Shown here piece after piece: positions 32,603-43,668 of a stretch of DNA of 64,000 nucleotides. The translations under genes were made by a program, and so were the position numbers. Each line of letters begins with the position of its first letter. Position 1 is the first letter of the stretch. A model generated the notes under the pieces. It was not told the DNA's origin. It saw only the letters and a program-made list of their open reading frames with translations, and searched no databases. Source of the stretch: Cristatella mucedo (lineage: Eukaryota > Bryozoa > Phylactolaemata > Cristatellidae); assembly GCA_009760855.2 (NCBI GenBank), contig WPIO01000003.1:10258501-10322500 (forward strand), read 5' to 3'.

Positions 32603-33694
32603 GCCTGTTCTAGCAACTTCTGAAGCCATTCCGGCTTTTGACTCGGTTTTTGTCGTTAGAAGATAATTCTTCGTCGAACCATTATTCCACTCTATGCAAT
32701 GGTTCGTTTAACATGACAGGGATGGAACTTCGGATAAAGTCATTTTGATGATTGGTATTGTTGGCCAAGGCTCTTCTTCAGCAACTGAAGAAATTTGAAA
32801 CGTTTCATTTTGCACATGCAAAGCCGAGGACGAAATGTGGCTCAAAATGAGAAAAGTTACTGAAAGGTATTAATAATGATAATACTAATAATAATAATGC
32901 ACTTAATATACCACCTTTATGGAAAACTCAATCTCTTTCTTGGCACTTTACATTGCTGCAAAGGAAGCACAATTGATATTGACAACCGGAATGACTAAAA
33001 TATCTTCCCACTGCAATTTCTAATGAACTAGGATCAAATGAAACTTTAAAAACAGTTCCTCCATTTCTGCTTACCCTATGTAGACCTAGAAAATATTTAC
33101 AAGAACTATAAAGTCGGGCAGAAAGCACCGACTGACTTACTACTCTCAGAAGACATTTATAACACACTCTCAGAAGACATTCATAACACAAAGGCCGATA
33201 TGCTACCATAAAAGCTAAGACATGGGAAACACAGCCTCAGCTTAGAGTTATTTGGACACCCCATGATAAAGCAACTGTGTATTATGATCCAAAACCAAAC
33301 TAAACTATGAATACTCAAATTTATGGCTAAAGATTATGAATAACGGTTTTAATTATTAATATTTCGGTAGTGCACCGACCATGCCCGCCTTGGGTAACAG
33401 TCTCATAAGGTTAGTATGATTCCCAATCTAACAAAAACCTGTGGCATGATTGTGGTTCCTATCCAGGTCATATGTGTTTTCCTTACCGTCAAAAAATTCT
33501 GATCCACAGATTACAGGCAAAGTGAAACATCAAACCTCATCAGTTTCTGAAGGAGAGTCTTGGCCAATCTTAAAAAACGGCTTTCACTGGACTACAATTC
33601 CTGGCATGCACTGGCGGATGATGCTATGAAGAATTATCTTCCACAAAGCTCTGACTGTGTCAACAGCCAGAACTGACCCCAGAAGCTGCCAGAA
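32603..33694. repeat. Diverged inverted repeat pair (~95-bp arms)
   Basis: The plus strand at 32603-32700 (aacagcctgttctagcaact, tctgaagccattccggct, agaagataattcttcg) matches the minus strand at 33694-33600 (aacagcctgttctggcagct, tctggggtcagttctggct, gaagataattcttcatagc). The arms flank about 900 bp. It may be the remains of a DNA transposon or two inverted copies of a repeat. Confidence 0.6.
32868..32975 (-). mobile_element. L2 3' tail fragment
   Basis: On the plus strand (aat)n, gcacttaatataccaccttt, aactcaatctctttcttggc and acattgctgcaaaggaagc are the reverse of the LINE tail. It sits between the two arms of the inverted repeat. Confidence 0.7.
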
Positions 33695-33779
33695 CAGGCT
33701 GTTTCGTTTCATCTTTTTGTCAGATTGCAAGAAGACCAAATTGATGGCAGACACCATTTGCCCATAATAATACTGCAAC

Positions 33780-35180
33780 CGACAAATCCAATCTTTTAGT
33801 ATAATTTCGGTAGCCTCTAGTTAGCTAAAAGCTGCAATTTTAGAGCAAGTCTCCAAATGTGAGGATTTTTGGATTATGAGTATGTATTCAGATTTAAGAC
33901 AGTGAACCAAAACGTAAGCATGAGACAACTAGGCATCGAACGTTGCTCATTAATTACATTACCTCCACTTACAGAATAAAATAAAGTATGCATTGCATCT
34001 AGAGACCACGAAGGCACTCAGAGGCCCTCAGAGGTGCTGTTACTCACACTCATTGCCGGTCTCGCATGCAAGAAGCATCAAAGGATGAGGAAAAGGACCT
34101 CCAAAGGCAGAATTACGAACGGTCCTCGGGTAACTGCAAACCAATCCAGATGCCAACCAACCGAAACCCACCCAAAGCACAACCTGTCCTACCAGGCTGT
34201 TTCTCACAGCTGTCTGTACAGCTCAAGGTCAGCAGACAGAACAATGGCAGGGAAGCAACAGCTGTTCGGACTTCGGGTAAGCAGGCTGTGACAAACTGCC
34301 ACTGGCTACTAGGTCGTAACTCAACCACTCAAGCAGAGCCACTAGCTAAATGCTTTCAAACCTCATAACCTAATCCCGGGCGTGTTTCAATATGCCAATG
34401 CAGGCTACCTTTGCGAAACAAGTATGAACTGTTCCTCTAACGGTCAAGAATCATGGATACTGCAAACGCAGTAGAAGTCCTCAAGGCTTATTTGCACAGA
34501 GACCAGTGCTTGCTCTGCGGCCAATTACTGTTGTACATCCTGATTGCCACGGCACGGTTATTTCTAGTCACACGACGAGACCTTACTTACTTCCGAAATG
34601 CTTTCTCAAATGATCGACTTTTAGGGCGACTCGGAAAGAATCGTTGTTGACCTTATTGTACACCTCTGAAAAAAGAACAAATTATTTGGTAGAGCACGAC
34701 TCGAGATTCAAAACATGGCACACACAGTTTGACATTGTTACTTGCACTAATTCAAGCTTCAGAACCACACTTCCGTTGTTGTACTAGTGGTAATGGACTA
34801 AAAATTTGGAATGCTGAAAGTGGCCTCACACACAGACCACTACAAGAAAATTTTTAGCTTCTTTTTAATGGCCAGGTGCAGACGCAATGCTCCACATGCT
34901 TGATGCAATGTCATGTGGTATAGGCATTCTATTTGCATCCGTCAACAAAGCTGCCACCAACCATTACAAGTGAAATTCCATGAGAACATGGCAATGGACT
35001 GAAATAATGAGCATAAATGCACATACATACGTATGCATTAGCATGTAAGCATGTTGATACACATGCACTTCCGGTCAATACTCGAGCGCGGGTGCATACT
35101 TAGCTTCTGTGTGCATGTGTGCATGCATGAGCGAAGATAAGGCAAGAGAAAAAAAAGAGTGAGGCAGAGTAGGAGAGGAG
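33780..35180. other. No recognisable gene
   Basis: The two overlapping plus-strand frames at 34034-34368 read similar sequence in different frames and have no family signature. Confidence 0.3.
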
Positions 35181-35185
35181 AGGGA

Positions 35186-35190
35186 TGAGA

Positions 35191-35254
<64 letters not shown>

Positions 35255-35309
35255 CAGAGAAGACAGAGAGAGACAGAGACAGAGAGAAGACAGAGAGACA
35301 GAGACAGAC

Positions 35310-35341
<32 letters not shown>

Positions 35342-35395
35342 TGAGAGAGAGAGAGACAGACAGACAGACAGAGAGGGGGAGAACGAGAGAGAAAG
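35186..35395. repeat. (GA)n/(GACA)n microsatellite
   Basis: About 210 bp of gaga and gacaga units, read as RERERE or SLSLSL in translation. Confidence 0.95.
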
Positions 35396-36985
35396 CATTT
35401 GAGTGAGGGAACAAAAACAAATAAAAATAGACACTTCAAGAAGCAAATGTTATTTAAGGACTTTCTAAATAAAGTTGTATGCCAAACTTCTTCTGAGGTT
35501 ATTAGTTGTTTGATGATCAAAGCCCTTTGACCATCTTGTTATAGTCAGACAGGTGGTCATAAGAAAGTGAAGATGTATACATGCAGCTTTAGGGTTTATT
35601 TAAACTGCAATTACAGTTACGATCTTTATTTGGTTTTACAAGAGGCTATTCAGTTGGGTAGATGGGTGGAGGACGAGGCAGGGTCGGAGGTCTTTAAGAA
35701 AGTTTTGACCTCTAATTTTTGTAGGACAAAGTGCTGGTTGAAAACTGAAAGTGTGAATTCAGGATATAAACAGAGGCAGAGAATGACAAGCCAGCAGGAA
35801 AATTGTCAAGAAGTCACAAACGACCTACTTTACAAAATAGGAAAAAATAGGAATAATAGTAAGAATAAAAAGAATGCATTATTCGGTGCCATAGGAGAAC
35901 CAAGTCTCTTGCAAGGTTACTACAAAATAGGCTGGAAAGGAAGCACATCAGCTTAGTACAGATAATAACCATGCATAGCATATTCACTACTTGAGCCTAG
36001 CCCACTGCGTTAGATGCTGTTGTTCTAAGGATCGCGAAATCTAAGCTATATGAGCAACAAATAAAGCAAACGATCCAGCCAATGACCTGTTTTGTAAACC
36101 TTACGAGTCCTGTGTCCCTAAATTCAAAGAAATTGCATGTGTATGGATATGTAATTGCTTACCCCCTGCTGTAGTGTCTTCTTCGCAAGAGGTTCCTTCA
36201 TTGCCTGTCTGGCTGTTGGTTCTCACACGATCCAGTACGACCGTGCATGATTGTTGTCGTTTCGTGCTCGGTAATGTCGTGCTACTGTACGTCTAGTTCA
36301 TGCTTCTGCTCAGCTTAGCAAGGTAAATAAACCCTTATTTGTTAGCAGCCTGATGCATGACGATACTCCTTACATGTTTGCCGACCCGTCTCTGAGACCT
36401 GGCATAAGTCGATGAGTTGCTCGGCAATATCCAATTCTAACCCAAAAGATTAAAATGTATATATACTCCAAGATAATTACAACCGGGTGGCAGTGTAGCT
36501 ATTGTCTAAACAAACCTCTTTCAATTTCAAACCTTTCTCGGCTCATGCTAGACAATTTTTTAAATCTCGAGTTCTCACTCCAGCTAGTGGTGAGTTCCAG
36601 GTGGGAATGGCAGTGGTAATTTATCGCCCATTCAGGTAGCAATCCCAGCTCAATCTCTCACTTTTCTGGGTTTCTCTCAGTTCTTTGCACTATGATTCAA
36701 CCTCTTCACATTGAGAGTAATTTCAATATCCATTTTCATTGCCTATCTGATCCGATGTGCTCCGACATGATTGCACTGTCTGAGCTTTTCTGCCTCTATG
36801 TTCACATTATCTCGTGATAATATAAGGACTTACTTGGAAGTCCACCTACGAACGAGTCGCATTGGCATGGGCTTTACAGCATCCTAATGTTCATAGCAAA
36901 TAATATATCGACCTTTCTTTCTTAAAGCCCCTAAACATGTTCAATGCCACACGTTTGACTAAAATTTCCCTAGCGATTACACCGT
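35396..36985. other. No recognisable gene
   Basis: A 129-codon plus-strand frame at 35567-35956 is Lys/Asn-rich and AT-rich, with no recognised motif. Nothing else stands out. Confidence 0.3.
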
Positions 36986-37139
36986 GCCATATTTCCCGGA
37001 AAATAAGACCTAACTGGAAAAAAGCCCTCTAATGATTTTTCAGGATGCTCATAATATATGCCCTACCCCAAAAATAAGCCACAGTTAAGGGGGGCATGTG
37101 AGCAATCAGGATTATCTCCCCAGGCATTTGCATAAAGAT

Positions 37140-37610
37140 GCAAAGACACTTTTTTGAGGTAGCCAAAGAGGTCTCCTAGTCTAGGATTCAGTCAGCAATC
37201 ACCGAGCTAATGACATGAAGAACTTCCTTGCAGCAAAAGTTATTGATCAAATAATGATTCCTACAGCATTGCCTGCCTATCTCCAGACTCTTGATATTGC
37301 AATAAACAAGTGTTTCAATGGCCATTTGCACATCGAAATAAATGACTACATTAAAATTAAAATGGAAAGAAATCAGCATGGTAACTTAGTGAAATCTAGC
37401 CTGTAAGACTTCGTGAATTGGGTAAAGAATTATAGGATAAAAATCACTGGCCACTGTGTGCCAATGCACTACGAAGGCTACATGGCACAAGAAGTGCTCA
37501 TTGAGGGAGAGATCTGTTTCTGGACTTGAGAGGTTGGGGTCAGTGGTTCTACAAGAAAAAGGATGTGCAAGAAATTCAGGCCGTAGTTTGGGCTTAGGAG
37601 ATTTATGACG
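37140..37610 (+). pseudogene. pogo/Tigger-type DDE transposase remnant
   Basis: The plus strand encodes MKNFLAAKVIDQIMIPTAL, PAYLQTLDIAINKCFNGHL, HIEINDYIKIKMERNQHGN, then after a stop DFVNWVKN. This matches the end of the DDE domain of pogo/Tigger transposases ('P.G.T.YLQPLDV..NKPFK'). Upstream, 36995-37085 holds repeated 'aaaataag' motifs (ggaaaataagacctaactgg, ccccaaaaataagcca), typical of terminal regions of such elements. The frame is broken and N-terminally truncated. Confidence 0.7.
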
Positions 37611-38114
37611 ATGTATCAGAAAATGACATGACTGTGTTTGAATAAATGCAGATTTTTTATACACGAATAAATGTAAATTTGTGTATATGAATGCATGAAT
37701 AAACATAGATTATTGTACAAGAATGGATATAGATTGGTGTACAGGAAAAAAAAGTAGTATTTGTCCCTTTGCCACCCCTATCTGCAAATCTGGTCATGTG
37801 CGGATTTCATTCTCCCTAGAAAGTGTTTTTATTTCGGCATCCAAAATTACATGTGAGACAAAAAATCTTAAATCTCTTGACATCGATGCAGTCCCAGCAG
37901 AAGACTTGCATTCTCTACCTTGCTACTTGACCTTTCTACCGACCTTTCCTTCTTGATGGAATGCTACAACATGTTGCTAGCCAACGTCCAAGATGTGTTT
38001 GCACTTTGTACCTCTGTCTTAATGACGGGTTTTCCCCACCCAGTTGCCCGTTAGCTTACAGTTACTCTGAACACAACAAGGAATATAGACACTAGCTTGA
38101 AAGGCTGCCAAGCA

Positions 38115-39430
38115 GTCGGAATTCACTGCTCACTGCTTGGCATTTAAGGACTATTGCACACCCCTTCAATCCGTTTTAGCTAAAACTAAGTCCTATCTCA
38201 GTGGGAGACTCCAGAGTATTGATGTGAAAGGTCATCCGAAAAACACTGAAGTACGTGGTACCTCAGGGCTCTGTGCTCGGTCAGCTTCATTTCACAGTTT
38301 ATGCTCTCCCTCTTGCCGATGTGAACGCCAAGCACAATCTAGGCTTTCACTTCTATGCAGATAACCTTTGCTTTGATCCCTCCCAGCCCTCCAGCACGTC
38401 GAATTTTCTACACACCCTTACTGCAAGTATTGCTGACATCCGCACATGTATGGCAGCAAACTTTCTCAAATTAAATGACGACAAAACAAACTTACTAGTT
38501 ATAGGCAAACCACGTGTAACTTCGAAATTGGAAAGATTAACGCTCAAAATCTGCTCTGCCAGCATATCTCCTTTTGAATCTGCACGTAGGCTAGGTGTCT
38601 TGTTCTAAAGTGACCTTTCACTAGATAACCACATCAGCTCCACAGTCGTCTGCCTGCTTTCACCTACAAAACATTGCTAAAATTCGGGCTTGCTAAGAAG
38701 GGATACCACATCTAAATTGGTCTGTGCATTTGTGACATCCCATCTCGACTTCTGTAACTCACTGCTTACTGGTCTACCGGCCTGTGCACTCAGGCGCTTA
38801 CAGCTGGTGCAAAACCCTAGATTTAGGCTTGTCTGGTGAGCGTCGCAGCTGCCACATCACACCACTTCTCGCCGAACTGCACTGGCTCCCAGTCAAGCAA
38901 CGTATCGAATTAAAGGTTCTGTCACTTACTTTTAGGTCCCTCCATTCTTTGGCTCCAGCCTACCTATCAGAACTACTCCACCACCAAGACAAGCATCGTA
39001 CCATCTGCTGATCGACTCAAATCGTTTGGCCATACCTAGTAAGAACCTCAAAACCTTTGGAGACCATGCCTCTAGTTCATATGGTCCCAAAGCCTGGAGC
39101 TCACCACCAACTGACATCTCGACATTTCCTTACATGACCACATTTCAAAAGAAGCTTAAAACACCTATTTATTACAGTATTTAGTGGGTCCGTGTGATTG
39201 GTCTGTGGTGTGCTTATGCATGCTGACACTGTGCCTTCTTCTACTAACCATACCTATATGTTGAACCAGTGCATGCCACGTCTAATAATGTTATTCTGGT
39301 GGCATTTCGAATGTTACCACTAATCATTTAGTCATAATTTCTTTACAACATCTGTAAAGGGCCTAGAAAGAGATTAACTCCTCTTAGGGCACTATACAAG
39401 CATATTACTATTATCATGATTATTATTAAC
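38115..39430 (+). mobile_element. L2/CR1-like LINE copy (reverse transcriptase fragment plus 3' end)
   Basis: It includes the finger/palm box VPQGSVLGQLHFTVYALP and a degenerate catalytic box FHFYADNLCF (YADD changed to YADN). This is followed by CMAANFLKLNDDKTNLLV and KLERLTLKICSASISP, with further segments in shifted frames to about 39150, and a tail ending in (ATT)n near 39420. It is inactive through the YADN change, frameshifts and stops. Confidence 0.88.
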
Positions 39431-39939
39431 TCGAATTTATTGAGAAATAGTCAAATCACACATCACTAACTAAAATTGCTAATTTCCACTATGGACAATC
39501 CTCTTAACTGCTCACAAACAAGCATTAGCCCAGTGATCCCTAAGGCGACTTAGAAGAGCATTATCCAATTCCTCGTAGGCAAGACAGAATGAATTGTGGA
39601 CGCCACATCTCCCTGCCGTTTCTGCTGGACTGTAACTCCATATTACCCTGCTCTTTTTTTTTCTCTCTCTTCTTTCATGCCTGTCACTGCTGAAAGCGCT
39701 GCTAAATGTGTCTTCTAGACTGCTAGTACCAACGGTTCTCCTTATGAGATGTACACCTTTTGCTATCCACACAAGAAATATTGCAAATATGTCCTGATTA
39801 CAGGTGAAGTCCTTTGCCCATTTATAAAATTGTTATAATCAGTCGACTCATTAAAAACGCCAACTCTACCCTTGATCGTGAGAAAACTTTCATTCAGCCT
39901 CCCTTTTGCCATTGTTATCCAAGAACGAGTGGCCTAGCA

Positions 39940-41095
39940 GCTAATAGATTACATTAGTTCATAAGATCTTGCTATCAAGTTTCAATTCGGATTTAGAGAC
40001 AACCGTTCCCTAGAAACTGCTCTGCTGTGAATTTACAGTGACCATGAGAGTAGTGCTGACCAGGATAGAGCCTCTCTGCTAGTTCTCTTAGATCTCTCGG
40101 CAATCATTGACACGATTGACCGCCAGATGCTTTTGGAGTGTCACTCGATATACCTAGGTATCAATAACACAATGCTAATTTGGGTTAAGTCCAATCTCAG
40201 TGAGATATGTCCGAGTCTAGACGTTAATGGGATGCAGGAAAGCCCCCAAAGTATGAGGTACGTCAGGGTTCGGTCTCCATTTTTATACCTTTGACATTTA
40301 ACTCTACTTATCCTTTGGCCCTCTAAGCCTTGCTAAGCACACGACTCACAATTCTCTTGCAGCTTCGACGACATTCCCATTTGCATGGCCACTAGCTTCC
40401 TTTTCACTTAAAGACGGTAAGACCAACATAAATGTTATGGGCGAGGCTACTGCCACCCTCAAGTTGGATGATTTCATCATCAAGATTGGTTAATCTAGCA
40501 TCATTGCAGTCATGTCTGCCAGTAATCTGTAGATACTGTTCCAAATGATTTGTAACTTGATGACCATATTGCCTCACCGGTTAAGGAGACCTTTCACCAG
40601 AGGAACATGGCCAAAATCTGGGCCTGATTCGACAAAAGTAGAATTGTCAAACTAGTTCATGCACTTGTGCAATGGCATCTAGATTATTGCAATTTTCTTT
40701 GTTTAGGAATCCTAGCCTGTTCTCTTAATCAGCTTCATCTGGTGCCACTACGCGGCTCTACTGGTCTGAGGTCTACGGCATAGCTCTGCAAAGCACACCA
40801 CTTGTCTGAGCTTCACTGGCTTCCTATCAAGCATCGAATTGACTTCACGATCCTCTGTGGTTTACAGGTAGCTTCACTTGCTTGCACCAGCCTACCTATC
40901 CAAATTCCTTCACATCTAGTGTGCATTAACACCACTTGCTTCTCGGCTTCTAGTTGTCTTGCTAATTTCTCAGACATTTTTATGATCAAGTCTTCAGTTC
41001 ATAAGCACCAAAAGGCTGGAACTCACTTCCAGGTTCTGCTACCACCTACATTGACTTTGTATCGTTTACATCGCATTCAAGATTAACTGTTCTAC
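39940..41095 (+). mobile_element. Heavily decayed L2/CR1-like reverse transcriptase
   Basis: Recognisable pieces across frames are FRDNRSLETALL, LLVLLDLSAIIDTIDRQML (RT motif A region) and SELHWLPIKHRIDFTIL near 40802. Many stops interrupt it. It is older and more diverged than the copy at 38115. Confidence 0.65.
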
Positions 41096-41384
41096 TCAGC
41101 TTTCCCGTGTACCAGTAAACTTGTCTTTATTTTCTTGCAAACAATTTGTACTTACCTGTGCCCGATTCGATGCATATTACTAACCAGAGTCATACGAACC
41201 AGCTGCGTTGAGTATCATGTGTGCTTTTGCATACTTGTCTAAGTATGCCACTTGTGTGCATGCTCGTCTAAACATGATACCTTGCTTGTCATTAACTCTT
41301 GGCTATTGTTTTTCTTCCGTCGGAATTATACAATATGCTTGGATAAAGATTTGGTTCTCTAAAAATTCTATACAAAAGACTTTA

Positions 41385-41770
41385 TTTTCATATGTAAGGA
41401 TGGTTCACATAGACGAAGCAAATGCTGAAAAGAATGCATGAGTTTTTAGCTTTGCTTTAAATGTCAAGTCAGGAGATCTCATGATGTCTGTGGGTAGAGA
41501 GTGGATGCTCTAGGTGAAGAACTAAAGAAGGCAGCCGGGAGCACCAGATTTCAGGTTGGTTACAAACACAGCCAAACAGCCTGAGTTCGATGAGATGGTA
41601 TTGTGAGATGAAGCGTGACGAGTTAGTGGTTAAGATATGTAAGCCAGAGCAAGTGACACATGGGACCAAAGAGTGAGTGAGTAGATGTTAACATGGACAG
41701 AACTGCTTGGTGAGAGCCAGTGCAGGCATAAGTCAAGTGGTATAAGTTACAATATTCACGATATGCTAAC
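41385..41770 (-). mobile_element. Decayed L2-like LINE fragment
   Basis: The plus-strand string 'atgtcaagtcaggagatctc', then 'gagccagtgcaggcataag' and 'aatattcacgatatgct', parallels the reverse of the LINE C-terminus seen at 6690-7000. It is strongly diverged. Confidence 0.45.
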
Positions 41771-42399
41771 AAGACCGCACCTTATTACATTTAAATGGAC
41801 ATTCTTTCAAAAGACTTTGAGATCCTTTTCCTCGTCTCTACGAGTGTAGCAAAGTGCTTGCAACCATTAAAAGACCGGTTTCAACTGCCCATACTGTTGG
41901 TGAGCTATCAGTCAGAACATACCTGAGGCCAAAGACAGTTACAGCGATGCACAATTGAACTGTCTATGGTATCTATGAATAGGCATGCAGATGGACAAAA
42001 AGGTAATATTAACGAGAATGGGAAAGTAAAGCCGAGTAATCACTTCCCCTTGCATGTGTCACAGCAACGAATGCTCAACATCAGAAGCTGCAATGCAGCA
42101 GTATGTGCAATCTCCCAGTCTCAGTGATGCTTTATCTTATATCTGCCGGAATACGAATCTGACGTGGTCATGAATAAACTAAACGTGATAAACAAGCATG
42201 GCCTTGGTGGCAATTACAGCAGCTGATGATAGATTGATGGAACAACTATTTGAACACGGCCATAAACGCTGGCTACGTACCAAGATCTTTAAAGCAGACA
42301 CTGACGAACGGATGCTCCCACTGTGCTTTGCCGGTTGACCGACTACAAAGATCACTCTCATTTCAATGGCCTGTCTGAATATCCTGTCATTCCACCATA

Positions 42400-42512
42400 A
42401 TAATAACAACAATAACAATAATATTAATGTATTTGATATAGCGCCCTCAGAGAACTCAATCTCCTTTTAGGCACTTTACATTTGCTGCAAAGGAAGCACG
42501 ATCGCCATGAGT
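42400..42512 (-). mobile_element. L2 3' tail fragment
   Basis: (aataac)n then ttgatatagcgccctcagag, aactcaatctccttttaggc and acatttgctgcaaaggaagc: the reverse of the LINE tail. Confidence 0.8.
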
Positions 42513-42588
42513 ATGGGGGGGGGCAGAAAACATGCATAAACGAATCTGTGCTTGCAAGCATGCAAGCACAGCCGAGACAATCGAGATA

Positions 42589-42617
42589 CTCTATGGTCGC
42601 TACATGCGACCATAGAG
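42589..42617. repeat. Perfect short hairpin
   Basis: 12-bp arms CTCTATGGTCGC (42589-42600) and GCGACCATAGAG (42606-42617) with a 5-nt loop. Confidence 0.9.
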
Positions 42618-42789
42618 CTGAGCACACGCTCGAAGCCTAGCTCAATGCTCCCGAGGATCATTGATTCAAAAGACCATCCAAACATATCCCCCTCCAAACC
42701 ATACGGGGCACAGCCCCAGGCGCTACATAGCCTCTGATGTGGCACAGAGCTACAATGCATCCAGAGCGAAGTAGGAGTAGGTTAGGTGT

Positions 42790-43011
42790 TTGGGCAGCGA
42801 GCCGGAACCAAGCCGAATACAGCTTGCAACGAAGAGCAAGATTAACGGCAAGGTCTATTCATGGTCAATTTACATACGGAGCGACGATAGCATGCCTTCT
42901 AGGCAGCCGTCGAAGGTGGCGAGCTCTGTTCTCGCTGGCCAGCTCGATAGCGTCCTGCGTATGCCTTTGGCAGACAGGTCCTCGGCCAACAGACACGCCT
43001 TCTCCTTGTGA
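42790..43011 (+). CDS. Possible coding segment of unknown function
   Basis: A 73-codon frame beginning just after a tttgggcag sequence reads SEPEPSRIQLATKSKINGKV, then YSWSIYIRSDD, then SMPSRQPSKVASSVLAGQLD and ends RHAFSL-stop. Third positions are GC-rich compared with the surroundings and the composition is protein-like. I recognise no family. It could be a terminal exon (tttgggcag as acceptor) or a repeat-derived frame. Confidence 0.3.
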   Translation: MGSEPEPSRIQLATKSKINGKVYSWSIYIRSDDSMPSRQPSKVASSVLAGQLDSVLRMPLADRSSANRHAFSL

Positions 43012-43271
43012 ACTGGACGGCTGGGGCCGGGCATTTACATTTAGCTTGTATAGTTAAAGCAGTCGCAGCCTCGAAACCTCCACAGCTGGAAAGAGTTTTC
43101 TTTTTTCTGATAGCTTAAGTACGAAACTAGGAGTAACGGTTTTCCAGACACACAAAAAGTGAGCAGCAACTAAGCGGAGCCGGGGAAGGGGGGTACATAG
43201 GCGTATAGGCGTACCTAAGCGAAACCCATATGTTAAAGCGTTTCAGCAATCCTCTAAACGCCCGCAACTGT

Positions 43272-43326
43272 CAGCCTTACTTGATATAGTAGGGGCATCC
43301 TTCTGCGGTAGCCTCCTTTCGGAACT
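43272..43326 (-). CDS. Possible first exon of a divergent gene
   Basis: On the minus strand an ATG at 43326 encodes MDQFRKEATAEGCPYYIK and ends at a donor-like ATCAA/GTAAGG. It lies about 185 bp from the SELENOH start on the opposite strand, an arrangement typical of a shared promoter. No second exon was found, so it may be chance. Confidence 0.3.
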
Positions 43327-43510
43327 GATCCATGCAGTTTCGTGCATTGACAGCGGAGCATAAACAGTGTCGCAGAAACCACGCAGACGCAGGCCCGGCA
43401 GGGCCGTTAGACAAAGTCACGTGGTAACCACGATTCCGAAGAAGCCGGTGGATTTTTCTCCACCTGCTGGTCACGTTGGGAATCAGGTCACCTTCAGGTA
43501 GTCGTGTGTT

Positions 43511-43668
43511 ATGGCGCCAGCGAAAAGGCCGCGTGCTCCGCTGGCGAATGCAGCCGGCGGTGATGCTACGTCCAATAGTAAGAAATCTGTAGATGAGCTG
43601 TCTGAAGATTTTCGAGTAGAGAAAAAGTTAAAGGCGTCTTCTCACGTGCGGCTTGCTTTTGAGCACTG
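43511..43668 (+). CDS. SELENOH: SELENOH exon 1
   Basis: The ATG is in an open frame with a Lys/Arg-rich N-terminus. It ends TG/GTAAGTG, leaving two bases of the redox Cys codon. Unspliced translation would give Trp-stop, which hides the gene from a simple frame scan. Confidence 0.92.

Noticed and set aside
35038-35520. Poly-Ser-Leu and poly-Arg-Glu frames
   Set aside because: They are translations of the (GA)n/(GACA)n microsatellite. The same applies to the frame at 18496-18693 and to the His-Thr frame at 20025-20231.
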